From Guptibacillus hwajinpoensis (GTDB lineage: Bacteria > Bacillota > Bacilli > Bacillales > Guptibacillaceae): 64,000 nucleotides of DNA. How positions within the stretch are numbered: position 1 is the stretch's first letter; the number at the start of each line of letters is the position of its first letter. The position numbers and the translations under genes were made by a program. Where the stretch lies: positions 514,135 to 578,134 of the forward strand of contig NZ_JAIVKU010000003.1 in NCBI RefSeq assembly GCF_020524165.1. Reading direction: 5' to 3'. Below are positions 10,037-18,389 of this stretch, in pieces. The notes under the pieces were generated by a model. It was not told the origin of the DNA and did no database searches. It was given only the letters and a program-made list of their open reading frames with translations.

Positions 10037-10264
10037 TTAATAGCCGTAATCTTCATCCCGTATACCAATTTGTCTTTCGATGCGAGTAATCCTTCTATCC
10101 TGTCGTCTCAGCTGTCTCTCTATTTCTCTTAGTTGTTGTTCAATATTTCCAGGATAGCCAGGCTGTCCTGGGTATCCTGGCTGCCCTGGAAATCCTGGCT
10201 GCCCTGGAAATCCAGGGTAACCTGGGTACATTTGGTAACCTTGCCCTTGTTGCCGATCATACAC
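10037..10264 (-). CDS. collagen-like spore-coat-type miniprotein, 75 aa
   Basis: Residues 13-39 are nine consecutive triplets with glycine in every third place (YPG, FPG, QPG), a collagen-like pattern. Residues 40-70 are a charged segment with repeated EIERQLRRQ-like heptads that should form a coiled coil. The start is GTG at 10264 behind AGGAGG. A sigma-K-like promoter lies just upstream. Collagen-like and Pro/Gly-rich small proteins are common in Bacillus spore coats and exosporia, so a coat role is inferred. No family is recognised with certainty. Confidence 0.65.
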   Translation of the reverse strand: MYDRQQGQGYQMYPGYPGFPGQPGFPGQPGYPGQPGYPGNIEQQLREIERQLRRQDRRITRIERQIGIRDEDYGY

Positions 10265-10293
10265 ACAAAACGCCTCCTTTTATAGGTACTTGA

Positions 10294-10320
10294 TAGTGTA
10301 TGTAAAGGATGGGCAGTGTT
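10294..10320 (-). promoter_or_regulatory. sigma-K/sigma-E-like promoter of the collagen-like gene
   Basis: On the minus strand CATACACTA (10302 to 10294) fits the sigma-K -10 consensus CATAnnnTA and also the sigma-E -10 CATACAnT. An AAC at 10320-10318, 15 nt upstream, can act as the short sigma-K -35 (AC) element. The RBS begins about 10 nt after the expected start of transcription. Confidence 0.5.
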
Positions 10321-10339
10321 GCTGGGCATCTATCCCGTG

Positions 10340-10765
10340 TTATACTGAGTTTTTCTGATACCAACTAAGTTGTTCTCCAATTCCAAGTCCTTTTAAAGGC
10401 ACTTCATACACATAGTTGAATCGGTTTAGTTGAGGCTCGAGGTGTTTGCGATAAACGGATCCACCGTGTAAACAAACGAGAATATCTGTAGACGTTTCAT
10501 ATTGCGAGAATTGCTCAATGACTTTCTGAGCCCACTCTTCTCTTTGGTGATGGGAGAATGTTTTAATCGATACATCATAGGGGTCCATGATGTCGTCTGG
10601 TAATAAAAGACCATCTTTGGCATTATAGAAATACATGCGGTCATAATGTTGGGACGCGTATTCAAGCGTTTTTTGAAATAAAGGACTTTGGTAAAACTCT
10701 GTAACAGGTGCAGATTTAGTGCTTTTCTTGCGTGCAGTTGCTAAAAGTCCAACTTTCACAGTCAT
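10340..10765 (-). CDS. DUF6884 family protein
   Basis: 141 aa, cytosolic. It opens with VGLLATARKK and contains the segments YQSPLFQKTLEYA and LLLPDDIMDPYD, matching the DUF6884 pattern in which a small YaaA-like fold has the motif SAKxGLxxPdxxlxPYD. The function of this family is not established. The start at 10765 follows GGAGTG with 6 nt of spacing; an ATG at 10795 upstream lacks a site. It is divergent from the pseudouridine synthase gene. Confidence 0.65.
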   Translation of the reverse strand: MTVKVGLLATARKKSTKSAPVTEFYQSPLFQKTLEYASQHYDRMYFYNAKDGLLLPDDIMDPYDVSIKTFSHHQREEWAQKVIEQFSQYETSTDILVCLHGGSVYRKHLEPQLNRFNYVYEVPLKGLGIGEQLSWYQKNSV

Positions 10766-10881
10766 TCGATTCACTCCAAACGTGCATTTTGGCATTTATC
10801 GTTTACATACCCTTACTAAACAAAAAGTATGCTAAAAAAACAAATAAACAGTGGAAAAAATATGGAAAAGGAGAGATGGGA

Positions 10882-11586
10882 ATGCGTTTAGATAAATTGT
10901 TAGCAAATATGGGTTACGGAACGAGAAAAGAAGTGAAAAAACTTTTGAAAACAGGTGTCGTTCGTGTCGATGAAGAAGTGACCAAAGATGCGAAGCAGCA
11001 CGTTGATCCGGAAGAAAATCATGTAACGGTATATGAGGAGACAGTGGAATATCGGGAGTACATCTATCTCATGATGAATAAACCTGCTGGTGTCATTTCA
11101 GCTACGGAAGATGAAGAAGAGACTGTTATTGATATTCTTATTCCGGAAGATCAAGTGTTTGAGCCGTTTCCAGTGGGTCGCTTAGACAAAGATACCGAGG
11201 GATTACTCATTATTACAAACGACGGAAAACTTGCTCATCATTTAACGTCACCAAAGCATCATGTACCTAAAACATACTTTGCACGAGTTAAGGGTGTCGT
11301 GACCGAAGAGGATGTTCGTTCTTTTGAGAAAGGGGTTACGCTTGATGACGGATACGAGACAAAACCAGGTGAATTAGCCATCTTAAATGCTGGTGAGGAA
11401 TCAGAGATTGAGTTAACAATTCATGAAGGTAAATTTCATCAAGTGAAGCGGATGTTTGAAGCTGTAGGTAAGAAAGTCATCTATTTACAACGAATTCAGA
11501 TGGGGGATATTCATCTTGATCGTGACTTGGAGCCTGGCGAATACCGAGAACTAACGGAAGAAGAAGTAACCATACTCCAAAAGTGA
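10882..11586 (+). CDS. RsuA-family rRNA pseudouridine synthase (YtzG-like)
   Basis: 234 aa. An N-terminal S4 RNA-binding domain (residues 1-60) is followed by the catalytic domain with the RsuA/RluB signature GRLDKDTEGLLIITNDG, whose Asp attacks the target uridine. The chromosomal position matches ytzG of B. subtilis, assigned as a 16S rRNA (U516) enzyme; RluB-type 23S specificity cannot be excluded. The ATG at 10882 stands about 8 nt after AAAGGAGA; the ATG at 10876 is too close. Confidence 0.85.
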   Translation: MRLDKLLANMGYGTRKEVKKLLKTGVVRVDEEVTKDAKQHVDPEENHVTVYEETVEYREYIYLMMNKPAGVISATEDEEETVIDILIPEDQVFEPFPVGRLDKDTEGLLIITNDGKLAHHLTSPKHHVPKTYFARVKGVVTEEDVRSFEKGVTLDDGYETKPGELAILNAGEESEIELTIHEGKFHQVKRMFEAVGKKVIYLQRIQMGDIHLDRDLEPGEYRELTEEEVTILQK

Positions 11587-11653
11587 TCCATTGTTTCCTT
11601 TCTACTGACCTAGGGAATAGCATGAGTAGTCAGTTGCGAAGGAGAGGATTTTC

Positions 11654-12265
11654 ATGATTAAGGTTGGAAAAGAAATTCAAGGTCAAAAGTTGGAAAATGA
11701 ATCAACGACTGAATTTAGTGTGAAACAGGTTTACTTTGATCAAGAGCTTCGTCAAGCAACATTCGTAGAGATTGAGAAAAAAGAGGTTGCTAATAAGAAA
11801 GATGCCATTCCTGATCACCACGCGGGCGAGATGCTTCATTCGATACAAGCATCTGGGGGGCAATTTACACCAGATAATTATCCTGTGACAGACGATGATC
11901 GAAAAGAACAAGAGGCAAACGGATTGATGATTGTTTCATATGAGCAGTTGAATTGGCAACAAGATGGTCTTAGGCTTGGTGAAAACGTGGAAGAAGTTCA
12001 GACATCTGTTTTAGTAGATCAATGTTCTTATCGATCATTAATAAAAGCTGAAGTATTAACGGAAGACGGAGAGGAACTTGGTAGGGTGAAGGAGATTGTG
12101 CTTCATCCCGATGGAAGAATCGAGGGCTTTGAGCTTTCAGAAGGATTTTTATCTGATTTTCTTTCGAGTGAGCAGCCTTTTTTAAAAGTTGATGAAACAG
12201 TAAAGTGTCAACACGATAAAATTATTGTTCCAAAAGACTATCATCATTCATTAAGAAAAGCGTAA
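11654..12265 (+). CDS. PRC-barrel domain protein
   Basis: 203 aa without membrane segments. Residues 125-195 read as a PRC-barrel: ELGRVKEIVLHPDGRIEGFE followed by the LKVDE and IIVPKD strands. A second, degenerate copy may occupy the N-terminal 45 residues. PRC-barrels occur in the ribosome factor RimM and in many small Firmicute proteins of unknown role (YrrD type). It has an RBS (AAGGAGAGG) and its own terminator. I cannot assign a function. Confidence 0.65.
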   Translation: MIKVGKEIQGQKLENESTTEFSVKQVYFDQELRQATFVEIEKKEVANKKDAIPDHHAGEMLHSIQASGGQFTPDNYPVTDDDRKEQEANGLMIVSYEQLNWQQDGLRLGENVEEVQTSVLVDQCSYRSLIKAEVLTEDGEELGRVKEIVLHPDGRIEGFELSEGFLSDFLSSEQPFLKVDETVKCQHDKIIVPKDYHHSLRKA

Positions 12266-12270
12266 TGGAT

Positions 12271-12300
12271 AAAAGCCCTGCTTGGAAGCAGGGCTTTTTA
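12271..12300 (+). terminator. terminator after the PRC-barrel gene
   Basis: A 12-bp stem AAAAGCCCTGCT / AGCAGGGCTTTT closes a 4-nt loop, followed by TT. Confidence 0.8.
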
Positions 12301-12336
12301 TCATAAATTGGAATACGATAAGCTTACAAACTAAAT

Positions 12337-12371
12337 AAAGGCTTTCGTCAGATTTTTTTCGACGAAAAGCC
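12337..12371 (-). terminator. probable ytzE terminator
   Basis: On the minus strand GGCTTTTCGTC pairs with GACGAAAGCC (one bulge) and is followed by the T-rich TTTATTTAG. It lies 27 nt after the ytzE stop. Confidence 0.45.
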
Positions 12372-12397
12372 CGTTGATGCAGGTAAATCTATTTGTG

Positions 12398-12619
12398 TTA
12401 TCCTACTTTAACTCTCTTACTTGTGATTGTCCAGAATCCTCGGTTTGGGCTTTTGACTAATTCATTATAGGCCAGTACATTCAAATCTCTTTGAACAGTT
12501 CGCTGGGTAATCCCAAACTCTTCAACTAACTCATTTGTGCTGACAGTACCATGCTTGCTAATAAATAAATAGATAGACTTGATACGGGTCATCATACGAT
12601 CAGTTGAAGTAATACTCAA
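12398..12619 (-). CDS. ytzE: DeoR-type helix-turn-helix regulator (YtzE-like)
   Basis: 73 aa, consisting almost only of a DeoR-type winged helix (TNELVEEFGITQRTVQRDL), with no effector domain. Small DNA-binding proteins of this sort sit beside pepV and ytzG in Bacillus as YtzE. The TTG at 12619 follows GGAGTGG at good spacing and gives the start MSITSTDRM. The ATG at 12637 would add six residues with a poorer site. Its target genes are unknown. Confidence 0.75.
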   Translation of the reverse strand: MSITSTDRMMTRIKSIYLFISKHGTVSTNELVEEFGITQRTVQRDLNVLAYNELVKSPNRGFWTITSKRVKVG

Positions 12620-13051
12620 AGAACCACTCCCTAACATGTAATCAATGCCTTATCCCTAGCATAATTAATGACTATTAAAACCATATGAAGAAAACGTTAA
12701 GATATACTTAATTTTCAAGCATTTCCTTCAATTTTTTTCATGAAAGTTTGGCTGAGTACTCCGATTAAGACTGGAAGTGATTTCTGGATGTGTTGGGTTC
12801 CCCAACTTGGTGTATTGACGAATAGGTCATACCACTTTCATAAGATAAGCGATTGATTGGCATTATTATTTAATTCCACTCCTACTGCCATTTCCCTTTT
12901 TTGGGCCAACGTACACCCCCTTTTTAAAGTTTATTTTACAATAATTCTGTTATTTCGGCAAAAAATTTCATTTCTTTTGGCTTATTCTTCCTTAACAAAC
13001 ATTCCTTTGCTATTCTTATAGTACGATTAGATAGAGGGAGGGGGGATTCAC
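12620..13051. other. 432-bp gap between ytzE and the channel gene
   Basis: It holds a broken reading frame on the minus strand (12715-12891, listed separately) and the leader of the channel gene with a strong GGGAGGGGGG site just before 13052. A short GTTGG/CCAAC hairpin near 12792 lies inside the broken frame. I see no RNA gene. Confidence 0.5.
12715..12891 (-). pseudogene. 58-codon reading frame interrupted by one TGA
   Basis: From the ATG at 12891 (behind AAAAGGGAA) the frame runs MAVGVELNNNANQSLIL, then TGA at codon 18, then 40 further sense codons (KWYDLFVNTPSW ... KKIEGNA) to a second TGA. Composition on both sides of the stop is protein-like. It may be a recently broken small gene, a 17-residue peptide followed by chance coding, or pure chance. 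I do not recognise a family. Confidence 0.3.
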
Positions 13052-14062
13052 ATGCTTTTTCGTCTCATTCTTAAAAATGCCATTAAATTAAATAATCGAT
13101 TTATGTTAGTTGCAGCGTTCATTCTTATTTTCGTTAGTACCTTGGTCATGCGTTTCCTTGAACCAGAGACGTTTCCAACTTTGTTTGATTCACTCTGGTG
13201 GGTGATGACAACCGTCACGACAGTAGGTTATGGAGATTACTTCCCGATTACGATTGCTGGAAGAATTTATGCGATGTTTCTTTATATTGTTGGAATTGGG
13301 TTGATTGGTGTAGTCATTGGAAAGTTTGTTGATGGCTTTTCAGAACTTAAGAAGCGAAAGGAGGAAGGGAAAATGCCTTATCAGGGTCACGATCATATCG
13401 TTATTATAGGATGGTCACAAAAAGCTGCCTATGCGGTCTCGGAAATCATGGATTCTGATCAATGCGAGATTGTCATTATTGACAATTTAGCAAAAGCTCC
13501 AATTATCGAAGAGAATATTCATTATATTCAAGGTGATGCAGCGGAAGAAGCAACGCTGAAAAAAGCTGATATTATGAAAGCGAAAGCTGTGCTTATCTTC
13601 TCGGATGATGCGATTCGCGATGCTCTACTCGCAGATGGAAAGTCGCTTATTATTGCTAGCTCGATTGAGCGACTTTCAATTGATATACACACAACAGTTG
13701 AAGTGATGAAAGAAGAGCATATAAAGAATTTTACACATGTTCAGGTTGATGAGTTTGTTCTTTCACATGAAGCAGTTTCTCGAATGGCGGTTAGATCTGC
13801 CTTTACAAAGGGAATATCAGGAGTGTACTCGCAGCTATTGAGCAGGGGACACGGAGATAATTTATATGAAATTGCCGTACAGCAAGATTGGAATACATAT
13901 CGAGATGCTTTTCATGCCCTCCTACAACAAGGTGCGACACTCATAGCTGATGGGGATCGGATGGATATTAATCGGCGCTTGGATGAAACGATTCCTTCGA
14001 ATGCAAAACTATTTGTGATTTGTGATCAGGACGTGTATGAAGGAATAAAAGGAGTGAAATAA
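13052..14062 (+). CDS. potassium channel with RCK domain (YugO-like)
   Basis: 336 aa. Two membrane segments (about 18-35 and 70-92) flank a pore loop with the K+ selectivity filter TVGYGD (57-62). From residue 113 a cytosolic RCK/TrkA-N domain follows (HIVIIGW), with the nucleotide loop reading GWSQKA rather than a classic GxGxxG. Channels of this kind release K+ under membrane or metabolic control; YugO of B. subtilis acts in biofilm electrical signalling. The ATG follows GGGAGGGGGG. pepV starts 1 nt after the stop, so the two share a transcript. Confidence 0.85.
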   Translation: MLFRLILKNAIKLNNRFMLVAAFILIFVSTLVMRFLEPETFPTLFDSLWWVMTTVTTVGYGDYFPITIAGRIYAMFLYIVGIGLIGVVIGKFVDGFSELKKRKEEGKMPYQGHDHIVIIGWSQKAAYAVSEIMDSDQCEIVIIDNLAKAPIIEENIHYIQGDAAEEATLKKADIMKAKAVLIFSDDAIRDALLADGKSLIIASSIERLSIDIHTTVEVMKEEHIKNFTHVQVDEFVLSHEAVSRMAVRSAFTKGISGVYSQLLSRGHGDNLYEIAVQQDWNTYRDAFHALLQQGATLIADGDRMDINRRLDETIPSNAKLFVICDQDVYEGIKGVK

Positions 14063-14063
14063 A

Positions 14064-15473
14064 TTGAGTGAAGTGAACTGGAAAGAAGAAGTGCTCAATC
14101 GAAAAGAATTGTTAATCGACGACTTAAAAGGACTTTTGAGTATTGAGAGTGTCTTAGATGAAGAGAATAGTACGGAAGATGCTCCATTTGGTTCTGAAGT
14201 GAAAGAGGCACTTGATTATATGCTTGGTTTAGGGAAACGTGATGGTTATGAAACAAAAAATGTCGAACAGGTTGCAGGTCATTTGGAGTTCGGACAAGGC
14301 GAAGAAGTAATCGGTATTTTATGTCATGTTGATGTTGTGCCAGCGGGTAAAGGCTGGACCTCGCCTCCCTTCACACCGGATATTCGGGAAGGAAAGATGT
14401 TTGCTAGAGGAGCTATTGATGATAAAGGACCAACGATTGCGGCTTACTGGGCTATGAATATTGTGAAGGAACTTTATCCTGATCTATCAAAAAGAGTTCG
14501 AATGATCGTTGGTACTGATGAAGAAAGCTCATGGCGATGTGTCGATACGTATTTTAAGCACGAAGAAATGCCAACAATGGGCTTTGCACCTGATGCGGTG
14601 TTCCCAATTATCCACGCCGAAAAAGGAATTGCGGACTTTGAGTGGATCTTTCCTGTAATAGAGGAAAAGAAGGAACCGTTCATTCTTCACTCTTTCCATT
14701 CTGGTCAGCGGTTGAATATGGTGCCAGATTATGCGATCGCAGAATGTGAGAGCAGTGAAGATCAATTACTTGACGTCAAAAAGGCATTCGAGCTATTTTT
14801 AACTGATAAAGATCTTAAAGGCAATGCAACGCTAGATAAGCAGCTAACGCTGGAGATCCATGGCGTATCGGTTCATGGCTCTGCGCCTCATGAAGGGGTG
14901 AACGCAGCATTTCGTTTAGCTGAATTTTTAGATGAATTGATTCTTGATCAAGGTGGAGACGCTTATATTAGCTTCATTACAAAATGGTTAATGGATGATT
15001 TTTCTGGAGAACGATTAGGGGTTTCTTGCAAAGATCACATCACTGGAGCGTTAACCATGAATGCAGGTACCTTTGAGTACAAAGCGAATCAGCAGGGTAA
15101 AGTTGGTATGAATCTTCGCTATCCTGTCACATGTGACTTTGATGTTGTGAGGCAAACGTTTGAAAAGATAACTGCACCAATGTCAGTGAAAATGGATGTG
15201 ATCGATCATATGACCCCACATCATGTGCCGCAGGATCATGAGTTAATTCAAAAACTTCAACAGGTTTATGAGAAGCAAACTGGCGAACAAGCTAAGCTTC
15301 TGTCGATTGGAGGAGGAACGTATGCACGTTCTTTACAAGCTGGAGTCGCATTCGGTGCTCTTTTTGAAGGGAAGCCCCAATTAGCTCATCAAAAAGATGA
15401 GTATGTGGAGATCGATGATTTGTTGCGAGCAGCAGCGATTTATGCAGAAGCGATCTATGAGCTTGCAAAATAA
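14064..15473 (+). CDS. pepV: M20 family dipeptidase PepV
   Basis: 469 aa zinc dipeptidase of the M20 family that releases amino acids from dipeptides in the cytosol. The metal-site motifs are CHVDVVPAG (H88, D90), AIDDKGP (D119/D120) and TDEESS (E153/E154); the lid domain fills the middle. TTG at 14064 is the start, with GGAGTG 7 nt upstream inside the channel gene. The position matches ytjP of B. subtilis. Confidence 0.92.
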   Translation: MSEVNWKEEVLNRKELLIDDLKGLLSIESVLDEENSTEDAPFGSEVKEALDYMLGLGKRDGYETKNVEQVAGHLEFGQGEEVIGILCHVDVVPAGKGWTSPPFTPDIREGKMFARGAIDDKGPTIAAYWAMNIVKELYPDLSKRVRMIVGTDEESSWRCVDTYFKHEEMPTMGFAPDAVFPIIHAEKGIADFEWIFPVIEEKKEPFILHSFHSGQRLNMVPDYAIAECESSEDQLLDVKKAFELFLTDKDLKGNATLDKQLTLEIHGVSVHGSAPHEGVNAAFRLAEFLDELILDQGGDAYISFITKWLMDDFSGERLGVSCKDHITGALTMNAGTFEYKANQQGKVGMNLRYPVTCDFDVVRQTFEKITAPMSVKMDVIDHMTPHHVPQDHELIQKLQQVYEKQTGEQAKLLSIGGGTYARSLQAGVAFGALFEGKPQLAHQKDEYVEIDDLLRAAAIYAEAIYELAK

Positions 15474-15478
15474 AAGAA

Positions 15479-15510
15479 TGAGCGCCATGCCAGTACTGGC
15501 ATGGCGCTCA
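15479..15510. terminator. 32-bp perfect palindrome between converging pepV and cysK
   Basis: TGAGCGCCATGCCAGT is followed immediately by its exact reverse complement. On the minus strand the next bases are TTCTTTTATTTT, so it most likely ends the cysteine synthase transcript; on the plus strand no T-run follows. Confidence 0.6.
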
Positions 15511-15547
15511 CTAGTTGGGGTTCTAGAATGTTATTTCTCCCGGCATC

Positions 15548-16477
15548 TTATAAAGAGCTGAATAAATCACTTGATAAATAACGTTCACCAGAATCACACG
15601 TCATTGTCACGACAACCTGGTTAGGCGATAAACGCTCAGCCACTTGCATTGCTGCAAAGACAGCAGCACCCGAAGATGGACCTACAAGCAATCCCTCATC
15701 TCTAGCTAATTTGCGCGTCACTTCATAGGCTTGTTCATCAGTAATTTGAATGATTTCATCATAAACTGATGTATTCAGAATATCAGGTATGAACCCAGGG
15801 CTTGTCCCTACAAGCTTGTGTTTCCCTGGCTTTCCGCCGGATAGAACAGGGGATCCCTCTGGTTCCACAACATGTACAGTAAGGTCAGGGAAATGTTCCT
15901 TTAGTACTTCACCTGTCCCTGTGACAGTTCCACCTGTTCCTGCAGTTGAAATAAAGGCAGCCGGAGTGACCCCAAGGTGCTTCATGGCATCTACTATTTC
16001 AAGCGCTGTTGAAGTTCGATGGGCATCTGGATTAGCGGCATTTTCAAATTGCATTGGGATAAAGCTATTTTCAATGGTTTCAGCAATTTCTTTCGCTTTT
16101 TTGATTGCCCCAGGCATTTTCTCAGAAGATGGTGTAAGCACAACTTTTGCACCGTAGGCTTTTAGAAGCTTGATGCGTTCTTGTGTTGCGTTATCAGGCA
16201 TGACAATAATAGCAGGGTAACCTTTTGCAGCAGCATTCATAGCAAGGCCGATGCCGGTATTGCCGGAAGTTGGCTCAATGATTGTAGAACCTTCGGTAAG
16301 CAAGCCATCTTCTTCTGCTTTTGCAATCATATTATACGCCGCACGGTCCTTCACGCTTCGACTTGGATTAAAGTATTCGAGCTTAGCGTATATCTTGGCG
16401 CCATTAGGATTTGGGATTCGATTTAATTTGAGTAAAGGCGTATCGCCAATAAGATCGGCCATATTTTCATAGATCAT
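15548..16477 (-). CDS. ytkP: cysteine synthase, PLP-dependent (YtkP-like)
   Basis: 309 aa fold-type II PLP enzyme. K43 in NPSRSVKDRA is the Schiff-base lysine and PTSGNTG (69-75) binds the substrate carboxylate. GTGGTVTGTG binds the PLP phosphate. It should make L-cysteine from O-acetylserine and sulfide. The sequence fits the CysK/CysM group and the position matches ytkP; preference for O-acetylserine over another acceptor is inferred. The ATG follows AAGGATG. Confidence 0.85.
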   Translation of the reverse strand: MIYENMADLIGDTPLLKLNRIPNPNGAKIYAKLEYFNPSRSVKDRAAYNMIAKAEEDGLLTEGSTIIEPTSGNTGIGLAMNAAAKGYPAIIVMPDNATQERIKLLKAYGAKVVLTPSSEKMPGAIKKAKEIAETIENSFIPMQFENAANPDAHRTSTALEIVDAMKHLGVTPAAFISTAGTGGTVTGTGEVLKEHFPDLTVHVVEPEGSPVLSGGKPGKHKLVGTSPGFIPDILNTSVYDEIIQITDEQAYEVTRKLARDEGLLVGPSSGAAVFAAMQVAERLSPNQVVVTMTCDSGERYLSSDLFSSL

Positions 16478-16703
16478 GTAAGCACATCCTTTTCATACAA
16501 GTTAAGGTTAACTTTCCTAGTTTATTGGTCAGTATAGAAAGTAAAAGTGGGGAATCGTTCCCTTTAGACATTGTTTTCTAATACTGTTCCCCATTATAGC
16601 AAAAGATAAATCTTTCGTAATAAGATCGAGCTTATGAACGAAAAAAGATTAGATTATTCAGATTGTTTGGTAGAATAGAAAAAGGATAGAAGGAGTGGAC
16701 AAG

Positions 16704-17252
16704 TTGAATACCCATTACTTTATTGCCCTCCCCATCCAACCACATCTTAGAAAGACACTTCAAGAGATTCAGATGAAGACTCGGTTAGCTTTATTTAAGC
16801 ATATCGTTTATCCTGAAGATTTTCATATTACGGTGGCTTTTTTAGGCGTAGCGGATGAAAGGCAATTGACTGTGTTACATGAAGGGTTACAAAAGGTGGC
16901 AGAATTCATGCAACCTTTTAAATTAGAAGTTGAAGGGCTAAATTACTTTGGTTCCGAAGTTCGACCACGCGTGCTTTATGCTGATGTTAAACGATCGGAT
17001 CAATTGGATAAGCTCCATGAAGAAATTGTCCGAATTTGTCAGTTGGCAGGATTTTCACTTAAGGAAAGTGAATACTCCCCACATGTGACACTTGCAAAAA
17101 AATGGTACGACCCTACTAAAGAAATACAGCCTAACTGGCCAACACTTAACTGTGAATGTCAGGAAGTATCGAGTGTGAATTTGTATCAAGTAGCACCCGA
17201 CGAAACCCCAAGGTATAAAGGTGTTGCGACTTATGAGTTCACAACTAAATAA
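16704..17252 (+). CDS. thpR: RNA 2',3'-cyclic phosphodiesterase (2H family, LigT/YtlP)
   Basis: 182 aa. The two HxT motifs of the 2H phosphoesterase family are HIT at 41-43 and HVT at 127-129. These enzymes open 2',3'-cyclic phosphates on RNA ends; some ligate tRNA halves in vitro. The TTG at 16704 stands 8 nt after AAGGAG; the GTG at 16695 overlaps that site. The 3' end overlaps the next gene by 20 nt, so it is probably cotranscribed with lrgA and lrgB. Confidence 0.85.
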   Translation: MNTHYFIALPIQPHLRKTLQEIQMKTRLALFKHIVYPEDFHITVAFLGVADERQLTVLHEGLQKVAEFMQPFKLEVEGLNYFGSEVRPRVLYADVKRSDQLDKLHEEIVRICQLAGFSLKESEYSPHVTLAKKWYDPTKEIQPNWPTLNCECQEVSSVNLYQVAPDETPRYKGVATYEFTTK

Positions 17253-17613
17253 ATACATGATTATTACATTGCAAATTGTTCTTTTGTTTGGTTTTTATCT
17301 GGTGGGGGGATTTCTCCAAACAACATTTGCACTTCCTGTGCCAGGGAGTGTCGTCGGCATGCTCCTTCTACTCATTGGACTTTATTTAAAATGGATTCCA
17401 ATTCAATGGATTTCTAAAGGATCATCCGCATTATTGAATCATTTGCCGTTATTATTCGTGCCAGTCACGGTTGGCATTATGCAACACCTCGACTTCTTTA
17501 GTGGTAAGAGTCTCTGGTTAGTTCCAATTGTCCTCTTCAGTACGTGGATCGTAATGGGGATAACCGGGCTGCTTGGACAGTTTCTTGCTAATCGAAAGGA
17601 GTGGGGCAAATGA
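17233..17613 (+). CDS. lrgA: CidA/LrgA-family membrane protein
   Basis: 126 aa with four predicted membrane helices and the family motif PVPGSVVGMLLL. LrgA/CidA proteins are holin-like or, as in the PftAB pair of B. subtilis, part of a facilitated pyruvate transporter. It begins within the end of thpR; the ATG at 17233 is preceded by AAAGGTG. The stop overlaps the lrgB start as ATGA. No LytST-type two-component genes lie nearby. Confidence 0.85.
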   Translation: MSSQLNKYMIITLQIVLLFGFYLVGGFLQTTFALPVPGSVVGMLLLLIGLYLKWIPIQWISKGSSALLNHLPLLFVPVTVGIMQHLDFFSGKSLWLVPIVLFSTWIVMGITGLLGQFLANRKEWGK

Positions 17614-18296
17614 TGCTACTGCAAATGGTTTTTTGGCTATTCATCACAATCTTACTATACGTTGTTTTTCGCCGACTCTATCAGTTACTACCTTATCCCT
17701 TTATGATCCCTGTCTTAACGTGTACGGTCGTTCTGGTTATTGTTTTAAAATCATTTGATGTTTCGTATGATACCTACTTCAGTGGTGGGAAATGGATTGA
17801 TGCTTTACTAGGACCAGCTATCGTTGCATTAGCTTTTCCACTATACCAGCAAAGAAAATTACTTAACAAGTTTAAAGTTGAGATCCTTGCAACGGTTTTA
17901 ACAGCAAGCCTTTTAGGAATATTGTCTGGATATTGGTTAGCGATTGTGAGTGGATACAATGAAAAGATTGTGTCGACCATTATTTCTAAAAACGTGACAA
18001 CTCCTGTTGCGATGGAAGTGGCTAGTATGACCGGGGGAGAACCCGCTTTTGCCGTTATATTTGTGATGATTGCTGGAATTGGTGGCGCGGTAACTGGGCC
18101 ATGGTTATTTCAACTCCTTGGCATATCGAACTTTCTTGGAATTGGGATGGCTTTTGGGGGGGCGTCCCATGCGATCGGTACAGCAAAAGCTCTTGAATAT
18201 GGTCAGAGAGAAGCGGCAATTAGCTCAATCGGGTTAAGTTTATGTGCCCTATGTGTATCGATACTCGGCCCGATTATATTAAAGTGGGTTTCTTGA
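17610..18296 (+). CDS. lrgB: CidB/LrgB-family membrane protein
   Basis: 228 aa polytopic membrane protein. The motif SVTTPVAM-like (ISKNVTTPVAME) and GGASHAIGTAKALE are typical of LrgB/CidB. It partners LrgA, whose stop it overlaps by 4 nt, implying translational coupling. The role is either control of murein hydrolase activity or pyruvate/metabolite movement; the sequence does not decide. The ATG at 17610 follows AAAGGAG. Confidence 0.87.
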   Translation: MMLLQMVFWLFITILLYVVFRRLYQLLPYPFMIPVLTCTVVLVIVLKSFDVSYDTYFSGGKWIDALLGPAIVALAFPLYQQRKLLNKFKVEILATVLTASLLGILSGYWLAIVSGYNEKIVSTIISKNVTTPVAMEVASMTGGEPAFAVIFVMIAGIGGAVTGPWLFQLLGISNFLGIGMAFGGASHAIGTAKALEYGQREAAISSIGLSLCALCVSILGPIILKWVS

Positions 18297-18389
18297 ATTA
18301 TTTTATAAAACAAAGGTCAAAAAGCAATTTTATAAATAAGATAGGTAAAGAAAAAGGTTGTAAGCATCTCAGCAAAGGATGGGATTCAG

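Noticed and set aside
10129..10329. 66-codon minus-strand frame over the collagen-like gene, and short DNA repeats that resemble a repeat array
   Set aside because: It is another reading frame of the triplet repeats. The repeats are coding (PGQ/PGF/PGY) with no spacers, so not a CRISPR.
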